Below, piece by piece: positions 12,833 through 24,609 of a stretch of 64,000 nucleotides of DNA. The stretch comes from Thereva unica (lineage: Eukaryota > Arthropoda > Insecta > Diptera > Therevidae), in assembly GCA_949987705.1 (NCBI GenBank), contig OX465282.1, forward strand, positions 10,838,501 through 10,902,500, in the 5' to 3' direction. The notes under the pieces were generated by a model. It searched no databases, was not told the origin of the DNA, and saw only the letters and a program-made list of their open reading frames with translations. The translations under genes were made by a program, and so were the position numbers. How positions within the stretch are numbered: the first letter of the stretch is position 1; each line of letters begins with the position of its first letter.

Positions 12833-13224
12833 CTTGCTGCAAAAGTCATCCATGAGAATATTTCTTGTTCATGTGGCAAAATCACGGAACTGTCAAGTTC
12901 ACGATGACTCATACTTAATTTTGCGAATAAAGAAGACTTGGTCTTACAAAAATTATTACCAAACAGCAACGCCATGCAGCGATGAAACAATTTTTTTTCA
13001 GTCTCTCACCAAAATTTTCGAATATTGCATGAAGGCCAGCCGAAATCGAGCTTTTGTCGTACGGCATGCACCTCATGGGAACGCGTCCTAAATCACGGAC
13101 ACCAACACAATCGCCTGAAGTATGCGATAAGGAAAAAACAAACAAAAGTTTTGTTTGGCAAACCCGGAGGGAGGGATTAGTCAAATATAGAATTCCGTCC
13201 ATACGCCTACCTCAAGCTATTCAT

Positions 13225-13280
13225 GAATCAAAGTCCGCTATTTGCAAACCACTTAACAAGCAATTAGCGGACTTTGATTC
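13225..13280. repeat. Perfect hairpin, 16-bp stem
   Basis: GAATCAAAGTCCGCTA at 13225-13240 is the exact inverse of TAGCGGACTTTGATTC at 13265-13280, with a 24-nt loop. It lies between two inverted 5S-derived copies. Confidence 0.85.
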
Positions 13281-13338
13281 TACACTCCCAAGTGATCGTG
13301 CAAGTATGGGAGCATGGAAGAAGAGCCTTTAGTATTCT

Positions 13339-13425
13339 AAATAGACCAGTTCATTTTCGATCACCGAAGTCAAGCAGCACTGGATGCGGCTAGTACTTGG
13401 TTGGATGACCGCTTGGAAACAGAGC
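13339..13425 (+). repeat. 5S rRNA-derived SINE-like copy 3
   Basis: GATCACCGAAGTCAAGCAGC, ACTGGATGCGGCTAGTACTT, GGTTGGATGACCGCTTGGAA is very close to 5S rRNA over about 65 nt, on the opposite strand to copy 2 some 630 bp away. The 5' portion of 5S before TCATTTTC is missing and no terminator-proximal 5S end was seen, so a derived copy is preferred over a working 5S gene. Confidence 0.75.
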
Positions 13426-13429
13426 CCTT

Positions 13430-16400
13430 TATCTGCACCCGTTACTTAGAGCAACGAAAACACGGTCCTATTAGGTATTCTTTGATTCCGTCTATATTTG
13501 TTATTATGGGAGCAGGAAGAGTTGCCTGGAGCATCTTCTTTCTGCCTTGTTTATAGCGTTCCTTCATCTTCTTCGTTTTTTTTTCTGGTTACGATCGCCA
13601 TACAAACAAGACACACTAGTAACAGTTCTCTGCGATCGATCGAAAGCTGCAATCTTAGCCACAAAGGATTCTGACTTCTTAAATATGTTCAGGGGGAAAT
13701 TCCTTTGCAGAATTGTTGGCGAAGAGAGGGCGCTTTTAGTGACTTTGCAATGACGAGATTTAGGAGCGTTGGCTCGACATGTGATCAAGTTAAATCAAGT
13801 TCGTTAGGCTGCTAGGTGGAAAGAGCACACAGTAGCTATTATGGCAGAAGAAAAATGTAGGAAGAAGCCTGTAAAATCTAGATTTTAAGATGTGCCAGCG
13901 ATATAGGCCACAGGCTTTGTTTGAAGTATGACGTACATATATCAGACCGATTGATCTTCAAAACTAGAACTGATTCGGCTCGGACTGGGGATCGATGGAG
14001 TGAGCAGATACGAACTAGTCCAAGCCCGAAATCCAATTGTATACCGCAATAGTAAATTAAGTTAATTAAATAGATTAAAATAGTTTGCACTTCTCTCAAC
14101 AATTCAGCATTAAGTTCATCCCCTACAATCATTGCTGAGTGCTATGTACTCCTGCTTATACCCAAACAAACATTTCTGTCAAGTTTGTTAACTTTACTTT
14201 TTTTTTAGATATGAAACTTTAAAGTATAAATTATGATATATTCTTCATCCCCAATTCCACTCAGTAGACAAGTACACACAACGGCGTCTCCTCCCCCTCA
14301 TCCCCAAAACAAAATATAGTCATATAGTTAGGTACAGGTGGTGTGTGTGTGTGTGTGTATATATTTACAGGAAAAAAAGTTGAAGAGAAATGAATGAAAG
14401 AAGGGTAAAAAACCGTCACCATGTCGTCCTCGTCTCGCTGTACAAATTTTCCGAGAAGTTGTTTAATTTTCCTCCAATTCTCTCCACAAAAGAAAGTAAC
14501 AACAACAACAACAAAAAAACTTTCCTTTTCAGCATCCTTGATGATGTATTTGCACTACTTCCAGTTATCTAACCATCGTTCCCCCTTTTTTTTCGTTTCG
14601 CCTGTGTGTTTACCTATACTCGCTCCCGCCTTTCTCCATATACTAATGCTACCTTCTATCCCCAAACATTGTATCACTCGTCAACCCCCCCAACTACCCC
14701 CTAGTATACTCTCTACCTTATTCGGCTTTAGTATTTTCTTTTTATAATTTTTCGTCAAGCGAGAGTTTCGTTATTTTTGTAGATTTTTTTTTTACTTTTT
14801 TTATTTTTTTTTTTACTTTTTTATTTCTTTCTTTCATTTTTCTTTGATAGGGATACAAATTTACACTCAAGATGAGTTTTGTAAAGTTCAACAGGACAGG
14901 AGAATATCAAAAAATAAAAATATGGTGGAAGGAGAAATGAGAGAGTGGAAATTTTTATATTTAGTAGATATTACCGGAATGTAAACACATACATATACAT
15001 ACTTTTAAGTTTTTGAGGGTAGAAAACAGCGAAAATCACAACCAGAAAAAAATAGGTGCAAATAAAGAAAATCAACGCTTACTTAACTAGCGACTGCAAT
15101 GTCCTAGCAGCAATGTCCTTCATTGCCCAGGACTAGACTTAAGCAGAAAGGATCTATTTTATATACATACATATACACATACATATAATTGGTTGTTTTT
15201 TTATTATTTTATTTTACTGTCGAACCCTAGCCAGGACTTCTTATAACGAACCTTTGCAACCAGAGTCGACATAGACCATTCTTACAAAGTTATATACTAC
15301 TAGTACTGGTCTCGGTAATATCATGGCTGGTGGCTTGTTGCATAGAGAGAGAGAGAGTCTAGTCGAGTACATACCTATAGATTATACGAGTATATATTTT
15401 TTTCCATATAGGAATGTACATGTACTTAATTTGGCTGGTTGGATCTAAGGGGGTAGTTCTCGTTTGATGTTTGTGCTGCCCCCTTTTTCCTGAACTAATC
15501 TCGAAATACAGTTTTTTGCTGCTGCTGCTTTACTGCAACAAAATAAAAAATATAAAATAAAAAAAAAACTAAAGAAGAAAATTTCTCATATTTTTTTTTA
15601 TATAAATATATTTGTGTGATTGTTTGTTGGATATACCTTGTGCATATCGAGAGACGCCAGCTTGTGCTCCTTTCCATTTGCGAACAAAATACCATAAGGT
15701 TGTCCTCTGGATCGTGTGCAGTTTAATTTATAAAAGTGGAATCTAGTAATGCATCAGTGGTTTTAAGTGTTTTTTTTTTACTCTCTCTCCATCATCCCTA
15801 TTTTTTTTAACTAACCACTCTTATACTTCACAACCCTCTCAACCTAGCTTTTTATTTTGATATCCTTAATGCTTATATGTGTGTGTTTCTGTGCAACAAA
15901 ATAATCGGAACTGTATCATATTTTTTTATATAGAAGTAGAAGAAAAGAAATAAAATTAATGAAGAAAGTAAATATTACATACATATGTATATGAAGGGGA
16001 TGAAACAAAGGGATGAAAAATAAATTTAGTTAAAACTACTACTAAAATAAATAAGAAAATCGCATTTCACTTTTTCTACATAAACCATTCCATTCCATGT
16101 TTAAAATACAGTTTTAGGGGTAACAGAGGGTAGTTTTATACATAAGCACACTTTTTTGTTTCTGCTTCGTCTCTTATTTCGAGCGCTGGGTTGAATTTAA
16201 TGAGATAAGGGATGTCGTTTTTAGCTTTTTATTACTTCTAATTTTACAAAGTTGTTGATACTTTTCCCCCCAAAGAAATTTTATTATCGTTGATATAAAA
16301 TGTGGTAGGGTTGGTTCGGTTGGTTTTTTTTTTCAATGGTGGCAGCGGGTGGGATAGTAATAAAATAGTAATAAAGTAAATAATTTTTAGTTAAGGTTTT

Positions 16401-16500
16401 AAGATATTATATAAGTAGATATTTCGTTTCTTTGTTGATTTTAAGTGATATTTATATTCTTACTTTGTTGCTCAGTTTTACTTGGATAGTAGTGTATTGT
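13430..16500. other. AT-rich stretch without a gene
   Basis: Contains a (GT)n run at about 14340-14360, T-rich tracts at 14770-14840 and a (GA)n run at 15343-15357. The small ORFs are low-complexity. On the minus strand it would be intron 3' of the candidate ratchet point. Confidence 0.55.
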
Positions 16501-16511
16501 TAGGTTGTCGT

Positions 16512-16540
16512 ACATACCTGCAATTAAAAAAGAGGAAAAT
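16512..16540 (-). promoter_or_regulatory. Candidate recursive splice site (ratchet point)
   Basis: On the minus strand the sequence reads TTTTCCTC, TTTTTTAATTGCAG, then immediately GTATGTACG. A strong 3' splice site (polypyrimidine tract plus CAG, last base 16518) therefore directly abuts a strong 5' splice site (GTATGT, 16517-16512). Such juxtaposed sites define zero-length exons, which are used to remove very long introns stepwise in flies. It is on the same strand as the teneurin-like gene, about 45.7 kb downstream of its first coding exon, and its donor hexamer is the same as that exon's. No transcript evidence is available here. Confidence 0.45.
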
Positions 16541-17550
16541 ATGTTATTATTTTGTTTAAATTTTTTCATAAATAAATAATAAATACTAATTTAAAACAAG
16601 TGAGCACTTATGACAAGAAAATTTGCACTATTTACGCTTTTTTAACACACCCTTTCACGTAAATAACAAATCTAGTCTTTGATAAACTTGATAAACGTTT
16701 CCTTGAGTTTTTTTTTTCTAAATTTTTCCATTACTCTTCGAATATACATCAAATTTCCTACAAAACAATATGATTTTTGTAACCTGGGGTAATATAAGAG
16801 TAATAAAATGGTAATAAAAAGGTAATAAGGCCTAAAAATCCTAAAATACACTTGATCGAAACTTTAAGTGCGTTTAACATCTAAAAAAACAAATACAACA
16901 ATAAACGAGCGTGGCGTGCAAGATTTACTAAAAGTTGCATTTAGAAAGAACGAGTCTAGTCTATCTGATGAAGGTATCCAACAATTTTTATATTTATTTT
17001 ATAAGGCAATGGTGGCCAACTCGCATCCGGTCCCATCCGATTCTGGTGGAGATCTAGATAATGAAAACCAGCTTTCTCCAAATGTCTGCTCCATCCAGCA
17101 GCTCGCGTTTCGTTTCCACAAGTCGGTTTGCTGCTTGATATCTAATATGTAGATTAGGTGGCAACAGATCGAAAATCAAATTCATCGCCTCCGTGGTGGT
17201 TGTACTACACAGAGCTCCATAACTTCGCGACATTATACTCTTTGGACTTCGCCTTGTCTGGATTTGTTGCATTCTTTTGCTAGAGCGAATAACGAAAGTT
17301 GTATGGTCTAACTTTCATGTAAAGTCAGCGACTTATACGTGTCTTCAAGTCTCATCTCTTGCCGAAGATCTGACAAGCTAATTGGAAAAGGCTCAGTACA
17401 CGCTCATATTTGCAGATTGGATTGAAATCAGGGGTTTTTTCTGTAGACGAACAGAGTAGTGGCAAGACGTGTCTTCGCTAACATTCAATTAAAAAATCAG
17501 ATGCAGAAGGCGGTTGTGAGTCTGATGGAATAGGCATCAGCTGAGAGTAC
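16541..17550. other. Stretch without a recognised gene
   Basis: AT-rich to about 16870, then a 94-aa plus-strand ORF (16868-17152, with IQQFLYLFYKAMVANS) and an antisense 72-aa ORF, neither matching a family known to me. Base composition becomes more balanced towards the LINE relic that follows. Confidence 0.45.
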
Positions 17551-17559
17551 GAGAGAGAT

Positions 17560-18230
17560 CTCCTTGGAGGAGACGCGTCCACCATATAAGTCTCGGTTTT
17601 CTTATCAACAACAGTGCCCGAGAGAGCTGGTGGCAATGTTGTTGAAGAACTAACTGCCAAGGCTGTCGGTATGACCGTGCAGCCTAGCAGGAAAAAATCT
17701 GGCGCTAAGGCAAGAAAGCCCGCAATGGAGTTGGGGAGCTTCACGGAGCTGATCCGAGTCCCACATTTGCAACTTCCTTCCCAACAAACCGAAGGTAGGA
17801 TAGTGGTCAGGACATCAGGGGGTTCCAAGGAGCGGACCCAGACTGCCGCTGTACTGCCAGAAGTTTCTGGACCAACCAGAAAATTTGTAACACCAGCTCC
17901 TACATCCTCTATGGGGCAATGCCGCATGCCAGACTCAACTGATGCATTGCCAAAACGACAGCGGTCAGAGGATTCTCTGGCTGTGCAGGAACCCCAGAAG
18001 GGGGAGTCGCAAGAACCCTCATACCAGGACAAGCTGGCTGGGATCACAATGGCAGTGCTGTCGCCAGGATCCATGGTTGGGAAGGGTGAAACCTCAAAGT
18101 AATCGAGAAGGACCTTCCCAAATTCAAGCGGATCGCATTCTGGATCCCTAATGTTGTTAGCAAACCAGAACAAGTGCTCCGCAGGATGGAAATACAAAAC
18201 CAGCCTTGTACTACACCCCTCCCACTTTAT
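17560..18230 (+). pseudogene. LINE ORF1 relic (I/Loner-like)
   Basis: A 162-aa plus-strand frame (17614-18102) contains KRQRSEDSL and EPSYQDKLAGITMAVL, resembling the ORF1 motif KRQRSxxSx...PSYxDxLxGIxMAVL of I-clade LINEs. Past a frameshift, RIAFWIPNVVSKPEQVLRRM and EIQNQ fit the following ORF1 region (VxxWIPGEExxPExVLRRLxxQN). ORF1 products are nucleic-acid-binding gag-like proteins. No zinc knuckles were seen. The longer 273-aa ORF on the other strand is its antisense shadow. Confidence 0.55.
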
Positions 18231-18299
18231 ATTTGTAGGCCTAGCTTGTTGCTTAAACTTGAATGAGAATGGTCTCGTCGAACAATACATACCATACAA

Positions 18300-21200
18300 A
18301 CATGAAGGGTAGACTCGTAAAATCTATCTTCCATAAGTGATAATTTACGGCACAATGTAGGATGAATCGTATTGAACTAAATGCTCAAAAGGAATTGTCT
18401 TTAAGAAAACTCGAATTGTCCACTGAAACTAGTGTCGATCTATTAGCTGTGATGGTGTTGCCATATATTCCAATTCGATCAATCTCTTAAGATATTTTAA
18501 TTCGCCCTCTAACACTGGATGCAATCCTCAAGTCGTATATTCGTTCCTGTACTTCAAGAATTTGTACAGATATAATTTTTTCACATACTATGGTTTAGAA
18601 GCTCATTCATAAATAGTACATCTCGACTTGGGCGCAATTTTTCAGTTTCTAAAAAAAGGTATATGATCCCTGAAGATCAGTTGAAGTTTTTCCAAAATAT
18701 GGTTCTAGTACATTATATGGACAACAATTCTAAATACCGATCGACAGATCACAACTGATAATATATTGATCGACTCTTAGCTGCTTAACGAAGTGGAACA
18801 GGAATCTGTTAGATCAGCCTATAGTTTATAATGATCCTCTTTTTATACTGATCGTTACTAAAGTGATAAAATTAAAGATAGTTTCATTTTAATCCGAGAT
18901 CGATGGTAGTTTGAATCAAAGTAATCATATCATTCGACTGGACTAAAGCCTTTTAATTTAAAAACTAACACCCACGCCTTTTCTCTGAGCCCAGCTGAGG
19001 ATCTTGTATAATGTGTCACTGTGATAAAAAAAAATAGTACGTGGTGTGGTGCTTAATGAATTCCTTTCGCTGTGCCCTAGTCTTAATTTTTGCAGCACAA
19101 TAATGCATCTTCTCCCACTGCATCGGTCATTCGAAAGTATATGGTCAAAAAGTTCCTCAACTGCTCTATTTGTCCAGTTTAGACTCCGTCTGACTTCTAG
19201 TTATTTTCGAGACTCAAAAAACGGCTCCTTGGACATCTTCGCCTTTTCACACAATCTAAAAATCACCAGACGTGCACTTTTTTAGATAAAAGGAAACTCA
19301 TTAACTACTACCTACCCTCCTTGGTTTGCCGAACATAGAAGTCAGATGTGATCTAGATCGGTTTAGTTTACCGAAGCAAGTCGATTTCGGTGAGGATAAA
19401 TAAGTTATTGCTTTGGTTTTATAAAGTACGGAAGGTGATCATAGCACCTAGTCACATTAAAAACATTGAATCTTTTTTATCTTTGAAATTTTTATTATCA
19501 ATCCGAATTTTGTATACGATATGTAATGATCAACAGTTCTTGATCACCTTGATACTAAGAGTGAGTAGCGTCTCACATAAATCGCAAGATCTTCTGTAAA
19601 CACACAAAAGCTCTTAAAAAAAGCTTGTATCGATTACAAAATAAGTGATCATACCAAAAGCTTGCAACTCTTGTTCGATCAAACCAATTACCTGCAACAT
19701 GTTGCTAAACAAAATCAAAGTAAGATTCTCTCACAAGAAATTGGTTCTTCTTGGTTTGAATCTCTTTAATGATTTCTTCTTGCCTCTTATGTTTCGTCGG
19801 TTCTTCTTAACTGGTTTTTATTATCTCTCTCAGTCTCTCTCTTTCAAGTTTAAATGAGTTCCTCGATCGCTTGATACACTCTCTCTAGCGTTCTCTTCCA
19901 TTATTGGTACAGTGCCTTTGCGATCGTGCTTCCGTGAGATCGTTCTTAAGGTGCGGCAGCATTCTCGATCTGTAACCAGAAACTGTACAAGAACGCCGCA
20001 TCTTCTTCTCTCACAATCGTGTAATTCTTCTTGCCAGTCACAAGAAACCGTACAAGCTGCGCGCCTCAGGTACAAGATAATCTCTAAGAAGAAGAAAAAG
20101 AAATGAAGAAAGACAAGACTAATCAAAAAACCATTCGCACTTTTAGTATGCGTTGTTTTGTGCCTTATTGAATCTATGTCGTCCCATCTCTTCGTTTTCT
20201 TCGTACCACAACACCAAAAAAAATTTATTTCTTCTTCGTTATCACATCTTTCTTCTAATTTTGTTCCCTCCTCCTCCTCCTCCTCTGTGCCTTGTCTTTC
20301 TACTTCTTATAATTTTGTTTTTGTAGTTTTTGGTTAACCTTTTGGGCTAAATTACTTTCGTGCGGCTTTTGACCAGCTGAGAAAGGTGAGTAATGATAGA
20401 CGGAGTTACATGACGGGGCGTTACGGTGTATTTTTCTGGCAATTATTTTTCTTTTGCTCGTTTCTTGATAATCCAAAAAAAAAAAAAATTATGATTCTTC
20501 ATCATATTAAAGTTAAGATCTTTTAGGTTTTAACCTCGTTAGGTATTTCCTTGTCGTTGTTGTTGTTGTTGGTGTCGTTTGGGTACCATGAAAAATTTTG
20601 TGTGAGATTTTTTTGTGTTGTTGAGTGAATTTTCATGCTAGAGGCAAGCATAGGTATTATTAATCGCATCCAAAACAGTTTTGGGATTTTTTTGTGAAGT
20701 TATAAAAAAGTATGAAAAAAAAATATCAAAAAATGGTGAAAGTTTTGGTTATCTATGATTTATTAATCGGAGAAGAAGAAATACCATTTTTTTTTGGTTA
20801 GGAGAAGTCTTTAGTCATTTTGGTACCATAAGTGGGTTATAAAAGAGTCAGCACCTTTAATTCTTGGATGGTTTGGAAGAATTTTGATTATTGTTTCGAG
20901 GTTTTTTTCGTGCTATTTTTTTTAAACGGATTTTGCATAAATTAATAAAGGATTAGATGTTTTTAGGGAGAACAGTGATTTATTGTTGGTAGATTTTTTT
21001 GATATTATTAATTGTGTGTAAAATACTTCTTTTGGGTGTATTTTTAGCATAAGGGGCTCTAAAATTCTATGTTATAAAATTAGATAAAATTTATTGGAGT
21101 GTCTTTTTATAGAGGATCATCTTTCTCATTTGAAGTCGACTAGATGAAAAAATTATAAAACTTTTTATGATCGCAGTAGAAAAATACAAACATATTTGAT
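18300..21200. other. GATC-rich and low-complexity stretch without a gene
   Basis: GATC tetranucleotides are dense from about 18400 to 19900 (for example CCGATCGACAGATC and GTGATCTAGATCGG). TCT/TCC runs occur at 20205-20290. A plus-strand acceptor/donor pair bounds a 59-bp segment at 20327-20385 that is stop-containing in all frames. No protein exon was recognised. Confidence 0.45.
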
Positions 21201-23480
21201 CATTTTCAAACTTGGTAAATCAAACGGTTAACACCACGGGCAACCAACTGAATAACTGGTTGGGTCAGAGCAGAATTCAGCAGAAAGTTAATCTCCTTGC
21301 TACGGATATACCTCATATCCACGGGGTGGGTCTTTTTTGGATTTGTACTTGCTAGACTCATAGATGGGTCTACCAGGACTGAATAAGAACGAGACAAATT
21401 GTTTAACGACAGTATCGTACGACAGTGACCATCACGGACTCGTGATAGGAATACAAGCCCCTGAAGACTCCATGAAGCGCGGCCTTTCGTCTACCAGAAG
21501 ATGTACTGGCCAAGTTATGGAAAGGGCCTAACAGAATAGAGGACGTTTACCTTCAACAACTAGAAACTAGACAAGGCAATCTCATTATACAGACGATGGA
21601 CAAAACCATGGCAAGGACAAAGCCGATAATTATTACATAGAGGACGAGCAGAAGAAGGTAAATTTAGTGAGTGCTTACTATCAGTAAATTTATTCGGTGA
21701 GCAATTATGTTCGTACGAATTTTGACCTAGAGAATAGGGCCTTTTTTTTTTTTTTTTTTTTTTATGTGGCAGACTAGAGGCTTAGGGAAAGTCCCTTTGT
21801 ACTGTCGACAATCTATTTTTTTCCATATACACCGTCGAACAGCAGCTCTAGCCGGAAGATAGAGAGAAGAGAGAGAGAAAGAAGAGAGGAAGGAACTGTC
21901 ACAACCTGATTGCGATATTTTTATTCCACCAACTCTCAACCATTTCAGCTATACATGATTTACAATATGATTTCAAAAAGAAGTTCGTTGACAAAAGTGG
22001 CAACTTTACATCAAGGAGGGTCTTTAGCATTAAAAAAGGTCTGCTCTTATTTAATATCGCTTCGCTTCAGATTGTGTACAGGACGGGGCCGAAGATTGGA
22101 ATGATCCAGACGCTCTTACAACATGCTTTCATGATAATTGAAAGTTGAAGATCAATTTTAGCAAATGCGAATCGAACCTGTTTCGGATTCTGCTAAACAG
22201 ACCTTTCGTGGGCTCTCGCAACTGTTCTCTCCACTAGTCCCGATTTGGGATGACATCCAGTTTAGCAACCCTCAGGTCTGGGCATCCTGGTCTACGCCAT
22301 CCTCCCAATTTTTTTTGAAACTTGGTAATTCCCGTTGATATATGGTACGAATAAACAGAATTGCAAATATTGGCTCTAAATCCAATTCTGGCACACCAGC
22401 TTGAGATCAAATCAAAAAATAAAATTAGTGCGGCATCTCCTATTTCACCAGCTACTACAAAGTTGCCCAGCTTTGATAATCTTGGGATTAAGGAGGCGGG
22501 CTACCATCTGAGAGTTCAGTGATTCGATTTCTCTCACCAAGACAACATTCCTTCTTTTCATCCCTTTTGTCATCGCCTCTAAACATAATAAGCGAGGAAG
22601 ACATATTCCGTTGGATTAACGAAAATTGGGCCGTATATCCTTCACAGAACCTTCCTCTTAAAAATATCCATCTTTTCTGCGGATTTTTGGGAGATACTCC
22701 ATGCTTCAAACCCATATTTATAGTCCCATAGGCCGTGAATATTTCTCTAAGGTATCCCGAGTTAAAATAAGAAATGGCTTTACAACGGGGGAGCACCGGC
22801 CGCTTAGCTTATGATAGCCATACCAACATTTTCTGTCAAATTAAACTATATTCGAAGAATTACCCCCACCGGAGTTGTTCGCACCAAATCGATTACAGTA
22901 CGTACTGTAGGTTCTACTGATTTGCTCAGATTGTGATCAGACCATGACAAGATAGGCTATTCGGTGATTTTCTTAACAAACGACAAGGTGGATTCGCACG
23001 GAACAAGATCAGAGTGATCAATTTTCCAAGGAGAGTTGTATACTATTTGTGCCTGTAATTATGAAAAAAAGGGCTTACGATACCAAAGAGATCTTTCATC
23101 AACCTTAAAGGGAAATGAAAAAGTAGAGGTCCTGGCCATATCACTATTCTAATCGGCTATTAGTACACTATATTTTTTTAGGAAAAACAAATTTTTCATT
23201 CAGTCGGATAATCCCACATTTGTTCTGGCCTCGAATTCAATTTGTTAACTAGGTCTAGTGCTCAAAAGTCGCTTTAACTCTTAAACTTATTGTTAATTGT
23301 GCCACTCGATCCTCAGTTGATTCAATGAGCAACTAAAGAAATGTAACAGCTTTTGTAAAATTTTGCAAATACTACGCAGTGACTATTCGACTGAAATAAC
23401 TTTCTAAGGCTACGTTTGTCCCACCACAGGATTAGCCCGGTCAATTCTTTCCACACAGTCTAGAAATTCGTTTATATTAT
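21200..23480. other. Unassigned stretch
   Basis: A 63-aa minus ORF (21397-21206) has NPKKTHPVDMRYIRSKE, faintly like the KxTKHIDxRYHFIRE box of copia RNase H, too weak to call. A poly-T run lies at 21741-21763. A 102-aa minus ORF (22796-22488) is unrecognised. Confidence 0.4.
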
Positions 23481-23481
23481 T

Positions 23482-23812
23482 GGGGTGGCATACACGGATC
23501 ATAACGTCAAGACTAAAAAACCGGTTTCAGGGACAGAGGGGCAAAAGGAAGAGAGAAAGTTGTTGCAACTTTTTGTACAGAAATTTTTGGCGTGAAAACT
23601 AACACATGCACAAATGTTTTTTCTTATCTTCTTCTTCTTTGGGTCTGATATTAACATATTTCTTTGTTATTCGCGTTCGGGTTGTGCACACATAGATATT
23701 CCGTGTAGGGATAATAAAGTTACTCTCGGTAAAATAAATACCCATGTACGCCGAGAGTATCATAAAAAACCGGTTTTTTGGGGTTGATATTACGATCCGT
23801 GTATGCCAGCCC
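23482..23812. mobile_element. MITE, 331 bp, TIR GGG(G/C)TGGCATACACGGATC
   Basis: The left end GGGGTGGCATACACGGATC and the inverse of the right end GGGCTGGCATACACGGATC match, and the similarity continues inward to AAAAAACCGGTTT. Flanks show ATT on both sides (23479-23481 and 23813-23815), a possible 3-bp target duplication. There is no transposase; the 95-aa minus ORF overlapping its right half is not a known protein. Superfamily not assigned. Confidence 0.8.
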
Positions 23813-24449
23813 ATTGGCTGTAAAACCACCTTAAAAATTCCAAAACAAAATCTCTCATCCAAAACAAAGAGACCTCGCAAAACCACGACTCTAATCTCTT
23901 ATAATATCCCTTAATATATTGACGAAAAAAAACCATTCCCCATTTCCAAACGCCATATGCCAGAATACAAATTCCTCACATTCACGTAAAAACTAATGAC
24001 TTTTCCCTTCGAATAATATAATTAATCTGCACCCCTCATAACCCGAGATTATATTATATTCAGCCCTCATTGAAAACCATCTCTCATCGCTCCATCATAC
24101 CTTCTTCCATCATAATATCACTAACGCGCTACCGGGTGTGTATTAATATAGACTATATTATCTAAACTAAACCCAGGGACATTTAGTCTACAGTAGAAAT
24201 GGTATTAGCCAGCCGCAGGATTCGATTCAACCCTATTCAATAATAAAAAAAATCAGTCGAATGCAGGACACAATGCATGCTGGGTCTTCTTGTGTCTCCT
24301 GTTCATATAACTTCATTAACTCTGCACTATCAGGGTGCACATGGTGTCTAATGGCTTGGAATTTTTCCTCGAATTAGTCCAACAAACTATTGTCCCCCGG
24401 TGGAACAAGCCATGAAAATCTATTGATGAGATAAAAGATGCGAGAGGTA

Positions 24450-24604
24450 AGGCCCCCATACACGGTCCAATTGGTTGTACAGCGAAGTGCGGTTGTACAA
24501 CCAAAACTATCGATTGTGGGCCGGTCGGCCGATCAAAATACATTGCGCTTATAGGTTTGATGAAAATCTGGTTGTACAGCCAATTTGACCGTGTATGGGG
24601 GCCT
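24450..24604. mobile_element. Short MITE, 155 bp, TIR AGGCCCCCATACACGGTC
   Basis: Left end AGGCCCCCATACACGGTCCA and the inverse of the right end AGGCCCCCATACACGGTCAA agree over about 30 bp with few changes (both continue ATTGGNTGTACA). GTA flanks both sides (24447-24449 and 24605-24607), consistent with a 3-bp duplication. Nearly the whole element can fold back. Non-coding. Confidence 0.85.
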
Positions 24605-24609
24605 GTAGT

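Noticed and set aside
13339..13425. Functional 5S rRNA gene
   Set aside because: The 5' portion of 5S is missing and the sequence departs from 5S at both ends.
17478..18299. 273-aa ORF on the minus strand
   Set aside because: It is antisense to the plus-strand LINE ORF1 relic, which has recognisable motifs; the minus translation has none.
21206..21397. Copia RNase H resemblance (NPKKTHPVDMRYIRSKE)
   Set aside because: One short phrase with mismatches at key positions and no neighbouring RT or integrase motifs.
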